64,000 nt of DNA from NCBI RefSeq assembly GCF_014161445.1, contig NZ_JABBXA010000022.1, positions 107,194 to 171,193 of the forward strand, in the 5' to 3' direction. The notes below the pieces were generated by a model. It saw only the letters and a list, made by a program, of their open reading frames with translations. It was not told the DNA's origin and ran no database searches. The stretch comes from Microbispora sp. H13382. Lineage in GTDB: Bacteria; Actinomycetota; Actinomycetes; Streptosporangiales; Streptosporangiaceae. Both the position numbers and the translations under genes were made by a program. Below are positions 26,030 through 34,702 of this stretch, piece after piece. The first letter of the stretch is position 1. Each line of letters starts with the position of its first letter.

Positions 26030-26171
26030 CTCCCACGGCCGCCTGCGACGCACGGGTGACCGAGAAGCGCACGTTACAAGAACAAGAACTGACGTCCGGA
26101 GGATAATTCTGGCCAATTCGTGGGAATCATGACGGCACCAGCTGACGGACACCGCCGAAAGGAGGGCCCCG

Positions 26172-26267
26172 ATGAAGAAGGTGCAGATCGTGCCGCGACC
26201 GCGGCCACCGAGAACTCCCGCCCCGATCGACCTGCGCACCCCCTCGGGAAGGGTCCTCCCTTACTAG
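26172..26267 (+). CDS. Candidate 31-residue peptide gene
   Basis: ATG 26172 is preceded by AAAGGAGG 8 nt upstream, among the best ribosome binding sites in the window. The frame encodes MKKVQIVPRPRP, then a Pro/Arg-rich middle (PRTPAPIDLRT) and the end PSGRVLPY, then TAG. A GATAAT box at 26102-26107 could drive it. The peptide is basic and proline-rich. No modification enzyme gene is adjacent, so a RiPP call is not supported. It could be a small regulatory or antimicrobial peptide, or a leader. Convergent with the glycosyltransferase, whose stop is 17 nt away. Confidence 0.45.
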   Translation: MKKVQIVPRPRPPRTPAPIDLRTPSGRVLPY

Positions 26268-26284
26268 ACGGCCGGTGGCCCGGG

Positions 26285-27394
26285 TCAGCTCCCGGCCAGC
26301 TCGTAGCAGCGGGCGAAGCCCTCCAGCACGGCGGGCCAGGAGCACCGGACCGGCTCGGTCTCCCGGTTGTGCTCGGCGATCGACTGACGCAGGCCGGGGT
26401 CCCGGGCCAGCCGTACGACCGAGGCGACGAGGTCGTCGAACGTGCGGCCCAGCAGGCCCTCCTTGCCCGGCCTGACGAAGTCGGCCACGCCGCTCTGCGC
26501 CCGCGCAACGACCGGCACGCCGGCCGCGCGGGCCTCCAGCGCGGCCAGCCCGAACGACTCGCGCGGCGCCGGGGCCACGAACACGTCGGCCTCGGCCAGC
26601 AAATCCTTGATCTGCTCCCGGCTGTACCTGCCGGGGAGTGACACCCACCCCATCCGGCGCGCCCGCAGGTAGCGCTCCATGCGCCCGCGGGCCGGGCCGT
26701 CGCCCACGATCGTCGCGCGCATCGCGACGTTCCCCGGCACCCTGTCGCGCGCCGTCTCCAGCAGCTTGAGCAGGCGCAACGGCTGCTTGCGCGGCGCCAG
26801 CCTGCCCACCGCCACCACATGCACCGTCTCGTTCACCGTGTCGTCCCCGGCGGCCCGTACGGGGCCGGGCTCGGGCCGCCACGAGGTCACGTCCAGCCCG
26901 TTGGAGACGACCTGCACCGGCACGCGCGGCCCGGCCACGGCGCGGATGGGGCGCGCGGCGGCCTCGCTCACAGCGGTGAGGACCAGGCCCCAGCGCCGCC
27001 ACTCGAAGGCCGCCTGCAGCGCCCGGTACACGCCCCGGGTGACCGGATCCCACATGCTGTGCACGGTCGCGACCACCGGGAGGCCGGCCCGGACCGCCGC
27101 GCGCACCCCCATCCACGCGAACGGCGAGACCGCCCCCGTGTGGACGTGCACCACGTCGAACCGCCCGCTCGTCATGAGCCGGAGCAGGTGGGCCGTGCCC
27201 CGCGGATGGACCGGCAGGTCGAACGGGAGATTCGCGACCACGCGGTGCACGCCGGGCAGCCGCTCCCCCGGCGTCGCCGTCACCACCTCGACCGTGTGGC
27301 CCGCCTCGCGCTGGGCCCTGACGAGGTCGGCGACCTGCACCTCGATTCCCCCGAGCCGCGGCAGGTAGCAGTCGCTGACGTGAAGAATCCTCAC
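26285..27394 (-). CDS. GT4 family glycosyltransferase
   Basis: GT-B enzyme of 369 residues. VRILHVSDCYLPRLGGIEVQ opens the N-terminal Rossmann domain. The C-domain has VVAVGRLAPRKQP and the nucleotide-sugar motif APRESFGLAALEARAAGVPV with the EX7E glutamates. Retaining transfer from an NDP-sugar to an unknown acceptor (glycolipid or cell-wall glycan) is the family activity. The GTG at 27394 gives the standard start; the frame extends further upstream without support. Divergent from a PIG-L deacetylase and near a UPF0104 protein, which fits a glycoconjugate pathway. Confidence 0.9.
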   Translation of the reverse strand: MRILHVSDCYLPRLGGIEVQVADLVRAQREAGHTVEVVTATPGERLPGVHRVVANLPFDLPVHPRGTAHLLRLMTSGRFDVVHVHTGAVSPFAWMGVRAAVRAGLPVVATVHSMWDPVTRGVYRALQAAFEWRRWGLVLTAVSEAAARPIRAVAGPRVPVQVVSNGLDVTSWRPEPGPVRAAGDDTVNETVHVVAVGRLAPRKQPLRLLKLLETARDRVPGNVAMRATIVGDGPARGRMERYLRARRMGWVSLPGRYSREQIKDLLAEADVFVAPAPRESFGLAALEARAAGVPVVARAQSGVADFVRPGKEGLLGRTFDDLVASVVRLARDPGLRQSIAEHNRETEPVRCSWPAVLEGFARCYELAGS

Positions 27395-27556
27395 CGGGTC
27401 AGCCTGGCAGAGTGCGCCACGCCCATCAAACCGCTCGCGGGGAGGGCGGCGCGGCCCGGGCCGGACCACGTGGGATCATGTCGGGAACCGGCCGCCACGG
27501 CAGCCGCGGTGGCGCAGACGAGTGGAGCACGCGATGACGACGTTCCGTGGGGCGCG

Positions 27557-28354
27557 ATGAGGACGGCGGTGTTCTTCCACGCCCATCCCGACGACGAGGC
27601 GCTGCTGACCGCCGGGACCATGGCCATGCTGGCGAACGAGGGGCACCGCGTGGTGCTCGTCGTCGCCACGGCGGGCGAGCGCGGCCTCGCCGATCTTCCC
27701 CACGGCGAGGAACTGGGCAGAGCCCGGATGGAGGAACTGCACCGCTCGGCCGCGGCCCTGGGCTGCGCCCGGGTCGTGCTGCTCGGCTACGGCGACTCCG
27801 GCCTGGCGATCGACGGCGGCGTGGCCGACGACCGGCCGGACAACGCGTTCATCGACGCCGACATCGAGGAGGCGGCCCAGCGGCTGGCCTCGGTGCTCAA
27901 GGAGGAGACGGCCGACCTGCTCACGATCTACGACCCGGCGGGCGGCTACGGCCACCCCGACCACGTGCAGGTCTACCGGGTGGGCGGCCGGGCCGCCGAG
28001 ATCGCCGGGACGCCCATCGTGCTGGAGGCGACGGTCGACCGCGACCTGCTGCTCAAGGGCGTACGGCTGGCCTCCCGGTTCTACCCGGCGATCGACGTGC
28101 GGAGCTTCGAACGGGCCTACTCGCCCCGGGACGCGATCACCCACCGGGTGAACGTACGCGGACACGCCAAGGCCAAGCGGGCGGCGATGGCGGCCCACGC
28201 CAGCCAGGCCACCGGCGGCGACGGCGACCGCACGCTGGGCGCGATGCTGAAGATCCCCGGATTCGCCTACCGCTACGTCTTCGGCACCGAGTGGTACGTG
28301 CGCCGCGGCCTGCCCCGGGGTACCCGCCTGCGGCACCCCTTCGACAACCCCTAG
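27557..28354 (+). CDS. PIG-L/LmbE family N-acetylglucosaminyl deacetylase
   Basis: Zinc-dependent deacetylase of 265 residues. The metal motif AHPDDEALLTAGTM (H10, D13) and the second site GGYGHPDHVQVYR (H133-H136) are intact. The family includes MshB and Mca, which act on GlcNAc-inositol and mycothiol conjugates, but also natural-product and glycolipid deacetylases; the substrate here is unknown. GGGG precedes ATG 27557. Divergent from a GT4 enzyme, an arrangement that suggests sequential sugar transfer and deacetylation. Confidence 0.9.
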   Translation: MRTAVFFHAHPDDEALLTAGTMAMLANEGHRVVLVVATAGERGLADLPHGEELGRARMEELHRSAAALGCARVVLLGYGDSGLAIDGGVADDRPDNAFIDADIEEAAQRLASVLKEETADLLTIYDPAGGYGHPDHVQVYRVGGRAAEIAGTPIVLEATVDRDLLLKGVRLASRFYPAIDVRSFERAYSPRDAITHRVNVRGHAKAKRAAMAAHASQATGGDGDRTLGAMLKIPGFAYRYVFGTEWYVRRGLPRGTRLRHPFDNP

Positions 28355-28442
28355 GGGTGGTGATCCTCCGTCAGGAGGAGCCGACCGCCCACACGGACCG
28401 GCAGACTGGGAAGGACCGACACCGGACTGGGGGCATACGCGG

Positions 28443-29522
28443 GTGAACAGGAAGTGGCTGCAGATCGCGCTGTCCGCGGTGTCGCTCGGGCTGGCCGGGG
28501 CGCTGGTGCTCTATCTCCCGCAGATCGTGCACGCGCTGACCGGCGCCACCGTGAGCTGGCGGGAGATCGGCCACCAGTTCGGCGGTCTCGGGTGGCACAC
28601 GATCGCGCTGATGAGCGCCTTGTGGCTGGCGAGCCTGTGGGCGTACACGTTCGTGATGACCTCCGCGCTGCCCGGCCTCACGCACACGCAGGCGCTCACG
28701 CTCAACGCGGCCGGGAGCGCGGTCAGCAACCTGCTGCCGTTCGGCGGGGCGGCGGGCGTGGCCCTGACGTTCGGCATGACCCGCGGCTGGGGCTTCGCCA
28801 ACCGGCCGATCGTCGTCTACACGCTGGTCACCGGCATCTGGAACTCGCTGTTCCGCTTCATCCTGCCCGCCGTGGGGATCCTGGGCCTGCTGATCGCGGG
28901 CAAGGCCACCAACCCCACGGTCGCCAAGGCGGGCTGGGCCGGCGCGGTGTCGATACTCGCGCTGGTGGCCGTGGTGGCCGCCGCCCTCTACTGGGACCGC
29001 GCCGCCGCCGTGCTCGGCCGCGCCCTGGACGGGCTCGTACGGCTCGCGCCCCGGAGGTTCCGCCCGGCGGAGCACGCCGCGTCGGCGGCGATCGAACGGC
29101 TGCGCCGGGACACGGCCGACATCATCCACAGCCGGTGGGCGGGCCTGTCGCTCGGGATGGTCGCCTTCCTCGTCCTCCAGTGCCTGATCATGGCCGCCTG
29201 CCTGGTGGCCACCGGCTCGTACCCGGGACCCGCCGAGACCGTCGCGGTCTTCGCGCTGAGCCGCGTCCTCACCACCGCCCTCGTCACGCCCAGCGGGGCG
29301 GGGATCATGGAGGGCGGCGTCGCCACGCTGCTGATCGGGGCGTTCGGCCAGCCCGCCGGCGGGGCCACCGCCGCGGCCGTGCTGTTCGGCTTCTGGACCT
29401 ACACCATCGAGATCCCGTGGGGCGGGCTCGCGCTCGGCGGATGGGCGCTGCTGCGCCGGCGGGACGCCCGCGCCGAGGGCGCCGGTCCGGCGCCCTCTCC
29501 GCGCCGCACGCGCGTCCCCTGA
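28443..29522 (+). CDS. UPF0104/lysylphosphatidylglycerol synthase TM-like flippase protein
   Basis: Polytopic membrane protein of 359 residues with about eight helices, including the characteristic ALTLNAAGSAVSNLLPFGGA and SRVLTTALVTPSGAGIMEGG. This domain is the flippase part of MprF and also occurs alone as a putative lipid or glycolipid transporter. The GTG start at 28443 follows the PIG-L gene by 88 nt in the same direction. Together with the GT4 and deacetylase genes it suggests synthesis and export of a lipid-linked sugar; inference. Confidence 0.85.
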   Translation: MNRKWLQIALSAVSLGLAGALVLYLPQIVHALTGATVSWREIGHQFGGLGWHTIALMSALWLASLWAYTFVMTSALPGLTHTQALTLNAAGSAVSNLLPFGGAAGVALTFGMTRGWGFANRPIVVYTLVTGIWNSLFRFILPAVGILGLLIAGKATNPTVAKAGWAGAVSILALVAVVAAALYWDRAAAVLGRALDGLVRLAPRRFRPAEHAASAAIERLRRDTADIIHSRWAGLSLGMVAFLVLQCLIMAACLVATGSYPGPAETVAVFALSRVLTTALVTPSGAGIMEGGVATLLIGAFGQPAGGATAAAVLFGFWTYTIEIPWGGLALGGWALLRRRDARAEGAGPAPSPRRTRVP

Positions 29523-29538
29523 CTGCCTGCGGAACCTC

Positions 29539-29562
29539 CTCGTGATCTTCTAAACTCACGAG
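29539..29562. promoter_or_regulatory. Inverted repeat between the flippase gene and the SARP gene
   Basis: CTCGTGA, 10 nt, TCACGAG, perfect 7-bp arms, 16 nt after the flippase stop and 152 nt before the SARP start. Could be a weak terminator or an operator. No T-run. Confidence 0.3.
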
Positions 29563-29713
29563 CGGGAAGGTGAGGGTGTCCGGGTCGGTTAAAACCTTGT
29601 GCCCGCTTCGCGGACGCGCATACGGTGGCGCCTGACATGCGACGCCAACCCGAGACACGACGGCAACCTGCGCCGGCCTGCGGGCACGGCGCACGACAGC
29701 GGAGGAGCGCCCG

Positions 29714-32700
29714 ATGAGCCCGGTGACGTTCCGGGTCCTCGGGCCGGTGGGGGCGCACGACGACACCGACGAGCTCGACCTCGGCGGGCTGCGGCAGCGC
29801 GCGGTGCTGGCCCGCCTGCTCGTGGCGCGTGGTCAGGTCGTGCCCGTGGACACCCTGCTGTTCGACCTGTGGGACGACGACGCCGGCAAGGGCGCCCAGT
29901 CGGGGTTACAGGTCTACATCTCCCGGCTGCGCCGGGTGCTGGAGCCGAACCGCCCGCGTGGCGGGCCCAACCGGCTGCTCGTGACCGTCGCGTCGGGGTA
30001 CGCCCTGCGCGCCGCCCCCGAACAGGTGGACGCGCTGAGCTTCGAGGCCATGGTCCGCTCGGCCGGGGAGCGGCTGGACGAGAGCCCGCAGGCCGCGCGG
30101 GCCCGGCTGGACGCGGCGCTCGCGCTGTGGCACGGCACGCCCTACTCGGACTTCGCCGACCAGCCCTGGGCGGAGGCGGAGGTGGCGCGGCTCAGCGAGC
30201 TGCGCCTGGTGGCCAGGGAGCGGCACGCCGACGCCGGGCTGCGGATGGGCCTGCACGCCGAGACCGTGCCCGATCTCGAGGCGCTGACCACCGAGCACGC
30301 CCTGCGGGAGGAGGGCTGGCGGCTGCTCGCCCTCGGCCTGTACCGGTGCGGGCGGCAGGGCGACGCGCTCGCCGCGCTGCGCCGGGCCCGCACGATCCTG
30401 TCCGACGAGCTCGGCATCGACCCCGGTCCGGCGCTGCGCAAGCTGGAGTCGGACATCCTCGCCCAGGACCCCGGGCTCGACCTCGTGCTCCCCGCGCCCC
30501 GGCGGCCCGTCGAGATCAGCGCCACCTGGCCCCCGAGACCGGTCGCGACCAGCGACGCGCCGCCGCTGGAGCCCGAGCCGTTCGTCGGCCGCGACGCCGA
30601 GCTGGCCGCGCTCGCCGCCGCCGCGCCGCGCGCCCAGGGGGGCCGGTTCACCGTCGCCGTCATCAGCGGCGATCCCGGCGCGGGGAAGACGACGCTGGTG
30701 CGGCGGCTGTTCGAACGGCTGGAGCACGAGGGCTGGATCGGAGCGACCGGCGGCTGCCCCGACAGCACGGCGACCCCGCCCGGCTGGGCCTGGGTCGAGG
30801 TGCTGCGCGCCCTCGTGGCCCGCAGGGGTGCGGGCGAGTACGCCGCGCTGCTGGCGCCGCTGCTCGACGACGCCGCCCCCGACACCGCCGACGACGAGGC
30901 GTCGGGCGGCTTCCGGCTGCACCGGGCCGTCGGCGGCTACCTGTCGGCCGTGGCGCGCGAGGCGCCGCTGCTGATCCTCGTCGAGGACCTGCACTGGGCC
31001 GACGACCAGACGCTGGCGCTGCTGCGCGCGCTGCCGAGCCTGCTCGCGGCCAGCCGCGTGCTGATCGTGGTGACCTGCCGGGACGGCGAGCTGAACGACC
31101 AGCAGCAGGACGTGCTGGCCGCGCTGGCCCGCCTCGACCCCGTACGCGTCGGGCTCGGCGGCCTCGACGACGCCGCCGTGGCGGAACTCGTCCGGGCGAC
31201 CTGCGTGCGCGAGGTCGACGACGAGGTCGTCAGCACGATCGTCGAGCGGGCCGGGGGCAACCCGTTCTTCGTCAAGGAGACGGCCCGGCTGTTCGAGGCC
31301 GAGGCCGACATCTCCGAGGTGCCCTCGGGCGTGCGCGACGTGTTGCGGCGGCGGATCGCCCGGCTGCCGGAGCGGGCCCAGCAGGTGCTGCTGCAGGCCG
31401 CCGTGATCGGCCGGGACGTGGACGTCGACGTGCTGGTCGACGTGTCCGGCGACGAGGACGCCGTGGTGGACGCGGTGGAGGCGGCGCTGCTGGCCGGGCT
31501 GGTGACCGAGCCGGGGCCCGGCCTGCTGAGGTTCGACCACGACCTGGTCAGGGACACGCTCTATTCCGACGCCTCACGGCTGCGCCGTTCGCGCCTGCAC
31601 GCGGCGGTGGCCTCGGTGATCGAGCAGCGCAGCCCGAACGACGTGGCCGCGCTGGCCCACCACTACGACGCGGCGGGCACGGTGGAGACGGCGGCGCAAG
31701 CCGTGCGGTACGCGGGGCTGGCGGCCGAGCAGGCCGAGCGCAGGTTCGCCCACCGCGAGGCGGCCACGCTCTGGCAGCAGGCCATCGCCGCCTTCGACCG
31801 TGCTCGAACAAGCCGTGCTCACACAGGCCGTGCCCACGCGGACCGGGGGCCGGTACGCGACCGGCTGGAGCTCCAGCTCCGGCTGATCAGGGCGCTGGCG
31901 CTGTGCGGGGACATGACCGCCGCCCGCGCGCACCGGGGGGAGGCGATGTCCGTCGCGCTGCCGCTCGGCGACCTGGAGCTGACCGCCCGGGTCGCGGCGG
32001 CGCTCGCGGTGCCGCACAAGGGCATCGCCCGCGACTTCACGCGCACGGCCTGGGAGATCGTCGACGTCACCGAGAAGGCGCTCGTCGCGCTGCCGGAGGG
32101 CGAGCAGTCCCTGCGGGCCAGCCTGCTCGCCACGCTGGCCCTGGAGCTGGAGGGGTCGGCCACCGAGCGCGGCTACCAGGCGTCGCTGGAGGCCGAGGAG
32201 CTGGCCAGGGCGAGCGGCGACCCCGCCCTGCTGGCGATGGCGCTGAGCGGCCGGCTGCGGCAGTCATACACGCTGACGCAGGTCGACGAGCGCGAGATCA
32301 TCGGCCGTGAGCTGCTGCGGGTCGGGTCGGAGTCGGGCCAGATCGCGGTGCAGACGCTGGCGCACCTGGTGCTGCTGGAGTGCGCGGCGGCCCGCGGCGA
32401 CTTCGCCGAGGCCGACGAGCACCTCGCCCAGGCCGAAAGCCTCGGGCGGCGGTACGACCTGCCGGCCCCCGCGGCCGTCGGCGCGTGGTACGCCGGGCAG
32501 CGCCTGATGATCACCGGTGACTACGCCGGGGCCGAGCGGGCCTACCGGAACGCCGCGCGGCTGACCGCACGGGCCGGCATGCTCGAAGGCCGCCAGGACC
32601 TGCCGCTGATCGCCACGTTCTGCCTGCACCTGGTGGACGGCCGGGCCGCCGAGATGACCGAGCCGCTGGGCGAGGCCCACCAGCGCGGCGCCAAGTGGAC

Positions 32701-33079
32701 CCTCGACGCCTACGCCGTGGCGCTCGCCTCGGCCGGCCACGCCCGGGACGCGCGGGTGGTGGCCGCGAGCAGGGAACCGGTCCGCACCGACTTCCTCTAC
32801 GAGCTCGCCCTCATCTGGCGGGCCCTCGCCGGGATGCTCCTGGACGACGAGGACCGGATGCGGGAGGCGTACGAGAAGCTGGCGCCGTTCCGCGACCGGA
32901 TCGCCGGGGCCGGCACCGGCGTGGTCGCCCTGTGGCCGGTGGCCAGGACGCTCGGCGACCTCGCCGTACGGCTCAATCTGCCGGCCCGCGACCACTACGA
33001 GAAGGCGCTGGCGGTGGCCGAGCGGGTGGGCGTCCCCCGCTGGGTCACCGAGGCCCGCGAGGCTCTCGCGGGCGTCTGA
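29714..33079 (+). CDS. AfsR/SARP-type regulator with BTAD, STAND ATPase and TPR regions
   Basis: Transcriptional activator of 1121 residues. OmpR-type winged helix (residues 1-95: VTFRVLGPVGAHDD, LLFDLWDDDAG, LQVYISRLRRVLEP), BTAD region (about 100-255, ending LGIDPGPALRKLESDIL), ATPase with Walker A GDPGAGKTTLVRRLFE (near 318) and Walker B LLILVEDLHWADD (near 420), then helical repeats to the end. The domain order matches large SARPs that activate secondary-metabolite genes. No biosynthetic cluster is present nearby in this window, so targets may be distant. A short Arg/His-rich insert near residue 700 (SRAHTGRAHADRG) arises from imperfect DNA repeats. Confidence 0.92.
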   Translation: MSPVTFRVLGPVGAHDDTDELDLGGLRQRAVLARLLVARGQVVPVDTLLFDLWDDDAGKGAQSGLQVYISRLRRVLEPNRPRGGPNRLLVTVASGYALRAAPEQVDALSFEAMVRSAGERLDESPQAARARLDAALALWHGTPYSDFADQPWAEAEVARLSELRLVARERHADAGLRMGLHAETVPDLEALTTEHALREEGWRLLALGLYRCGRQGDALAALRRARTILSDELGIDPGPALRKLESDILAQDPGLDLVLPAPRRPVEISATWPPRPVATSDAPPLEPEPFVGRDAELAALAAAAPRAQGGRFTVAVISGDPGAGKTTLVRRLFERLEHEGWIGATGGCPDSTATPPGWAWVEVLRALVARRGAGEYAALLAPLLDDAAPDTADDEASGGFRLHRAVGGYLSAVAREAPLLILVEDLHWADDQTLALLRALPSLLAASRVLIVVTCRDGELNDQQQDVLAALARLDPVRVGLGGLDDAAVAELVRATCVREVDDEVVSTIVERAGGNPFFVKETARLFEAEADISEVPSGVRDVLRRRIARLPERAQQVLLQAAVIGRDVDVDVLVDVSGDEDAVVDAVEAALLAGLVTEPGPGLLRFDHDLVRDTLYSDASRLRRSRLHAAVASVIEQRSPNDVAALAHHYDAAGTVETAAQAVRYAGLAAEQAERRFAHREAATLWQQAIAAFDRARTSRAHTGRAHADRGPVRDRLELQLRLIRALALCGDMTAARAHRGEAMSVALPLGDLELTARVAAALAVPHKGIARDFTRTAWEIVDVTEKALVALPEGEQSLRASLLATLALELEGSATERGYQASLEAEELARASGDPALLAMALSGRLRQSYTLTQVDEREIIGRELLRVGSESGQIAVQTLAHLVLLECAAARGDFAEADEHLAQAESLGRRYDLPAPAAVGAWYAGQRLMITGDYAGAERAYRNAARLTARAGMLEGRQDLPLIATFCLHLVDGRAAEMTEPLGEAHQRGAKWTLDAYAVALASAGHARDARVVAASREPVRTDFLYELALIWRALAGMLLDDEDRMREAYEKLAPFRDRIAGAGTGVVALWPVARTLGDLAVRLNLPARDHYEKALAVAERVGVPRWVTEAREALAGV

Positions 33080-33197
33080 ATGAGAGGCCGTGTGGATGGG
33101 AGGCAGAGTCCGCGAAGGCCCCTGTGACATCGCGAACCCGTCGCCTCTCGTCCCCTCATGTGTACGGCGGACGGATTGACCACCGGTTGACATCCGC

Positions 33198-33241
33198 TTG
33201 CAAACGGCGCGACCGGGGGCGTTAAGGTGAGGCTTGCCTAA
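33198..33241 (+). promoter_or_regulatory. Promoter with iron-box-like operator upstream of dedA-dacA
   Basis: TAAGGTGAGGCTTGCCTAA at 33223-33241 matches the 19-bp DmdR/IdeR consensus TTAGGTTAGGCTAACCTAA at 15 positions. It overlaps a -10-like TAAGGT that stands 19 nt from TTGCAA (33198-33203). DtxR-family Fe(II) repressors bind such sites. The GTG of the DedA gene is 29 nt downstream. Confidence 0.6.
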
Positions 33242-33270
33242 TCAATGGCGACGACCGGCGGTGAGAGCAC

Positions 33271-33795
33271 GTGCGGATCCCTGACCCTACGGCGGCCTCC
33301 GTGTTCGGCCTGCCACTGTGGCTGGTAGTCACGGTCGGCGCGGTCGCCCTCTTCGGCGCGTTCCAGGTGTACTACTGGGTCGGCCGCAGGCTCGGCGAGG
33401 CGCTCTACCGCTCGCGCGTCGGCCGCAGGATCGGCCGGGAGCGGATCGAGCGCGTGGAGAACGTGGTGCGCCGGTGGGGCGCGCTCGCCGTATACGGCTG
33501 CTTCTGGGTGCCGGGCCTGCGGCACACGCTGCCGTGGGTGGCCGGGGCGCTGCGGGTGGACTACCGCTGGTACCTGGTGGCCAGCGCCCTCGGCTGCCTG
33601 ACCTGGGTGCCGGTGACCTCGTTCGGCCTCTACTCGCTCCTGTGGGCCTGGCTGTCGCTCGCGGCCCGGTCGCCCGCGCTGGCCGCCGCCGTCGCCGCCG
33701 TCGTGGCCGTGGCCGTCGCCCTCCTCGTACGGCACCGCCGCAGGAGGGGCCGGAGCGGCGACGCACCCGCCGCGTCCGAAGCCGTGCGATCATGA
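33271..33795 (+). CDS. DedA/VTT-domain membrane protein
   Basis: Protein of 174 residues with SNARE-associated/DedA features: helices at about 13-30, 70-90, 97-120 and 130-155, and the motif YGCFWVPGLRHTLPWVAGAL with the conserved G-R and proline. DedA proteins are thought to flip undecaprenyl phosphate or other lipids. It ends 4 nt before the DD-carboxypeptidase start, so the two are one operon, linking lipid-carrier recycling with cell-wall trimming. GTG start at 33271. Confidence 0.8.
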   Translation: MRIPDPTAASVFGLPLWLVVTVGAVALFGAFQVYYWVGRRLGEALYRSRVGRRIGRERIERVENVVRRWGALAVYGCFWVPGLRHTLPWVAGALRVDYRWYLVASALGCLTWVPVTSFGLYSLLWAWLSLAARSPALAAAVAAVVAVAVALLVRHRRRRGRSGDAPAASEAVRS

Positions 33796-33799
33796 CGGG

Positions 33800-34702
33800 A
33801 TGCGTAACGGGGTACTCATCGCGCTGGCCGCCGCCCTCGTCACGGCAGGGACCGCCGCCGCGCCCGCACGCGCCACGACGGACGCCGCGTCCGGCCGCGG
33901 GCCGTCGGTCACGGCCCGGGAGGCCTATCTGGTGGACACCACGGAGGGAACGGTCCAGTTCGCCAAGCGCGAGACGCGCCGGGTGCCGGTCGCGAGCCTG
34001 ACCAAGGTCATGACCGCCTACGTGGTCCGGCGGCAGGCCCGGCTGGACGACGTGGTGACCATCACCAAGGCCGATGTGAGGCACGCGCTGTCCGGCGGGG
34101 CCACGACGGCGGGGCTGCGGGCGGGCGAGCGGCTCACGGTGCGTGACCTGCTCTACGGGCTCATGCTCCCCTCGGGGGCGGACGCCGCCCACGCCCTCGC
34201 CGAGCGGTACGGCCCGGGGACGGCGAAGTTCGTCGCCAAGATGAACGACGCGGCACGCGGCCTCGGCCTGCGCGACACCCGCTACGCCAACCCCGACGGG
34301 CTGCCGTCGAAGGGGTACTCCACGGCCCGCGACCAGGCGGCGCTGACCATGGCCGCGCTGCGCGACCCCGTGATCGCGGCCGTCGCCAGGACGCCCACGC
34401 GGGTGGTCCGGAAGTCGGCCCTCCACCGGGGGCACGTGTGGCGCAACACCAACGACCTGCTCGACGACGGCGCGGTGGGACTGAAGACCGGCTTCACCAA
34501 CCAGGCGGGCTACTGCCTGTCGTTCGCCGCCGTCCGGGACGGGCGCACGTACGTGGGGGTCGTGCTGGGCGAGCGCAGTGACAAGGCCAGGTTCGCCACC
34601 GCGCGCAAGCTGCTCGACTGGGCCACCGAGGGAGCCACCGCGGGAGCCGGTGAGGGAGCCGGCGAGGAAGCGGTCGCGGGGGCGGGGGTCACGCTCCCCT
34701 GA
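33800..34702 (+). CDS. D-alanyl-D-alanine carboxypeptidase, S11 family
   Basis: Secreted penicillin-binding protein of 300 residues with a signal peptide (residues 1-25, cleavage after ARA). Motifs: SxxK at S66-LTK69 (PVASLTKVMTAY), KTG at 229-231 (GLKTGFTNQAGYC). The second motif, SxN in PBP5-type enzymes, reads S125-G-A in MLPSGADAAHAL, so the Asn is replaced. Expected to remove the terminal D-Ala of peptidoglycan stem peptides. No C-terminal amphipathic anchor is obvious. The 3' end overlaps the convergent methyltransferase gene by 14 nt. Confidence 0.9.
   Translation: MRNGVLIALAAALVTAGTAAAPARATTDAASGRGPSVTAREAYLVDTTEGTVQFAKRETRRVPVASLTKVMTAYVVRRQARLDDVVTITKADVRHALSGGATTAGLRAGERLTVRDLLYGLMLPSGADAAHALAERYGPGTAKFVAKMNDAARGLGLRDTRYANPDGLPSKGYSTARDQAALTMAALRDPVIAAVARTPTRVVRKSALHRGHVWRNTNDLLDDGAVGLKTGFTNQAGYCLSFAAVRDGRTYVGVVLGERSDKARFATARKLLDWATEGATAGAGEGAGEEAVAGAGVTLP

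Noticed and set aside
23714..26267. RiPP cluster built from the CysRS-like gene and the 31-codon ORF
   Set aside because: No modification, protease or transport gene accompanies the peptide, and an unrelated RTX gene separates them.
29906..31540. Minus-strand open frame of over 500 codons inside the SARP gene
   Set aside because: Shadow produced by high GC3; the plus-strand frame has full SARP domain structure.
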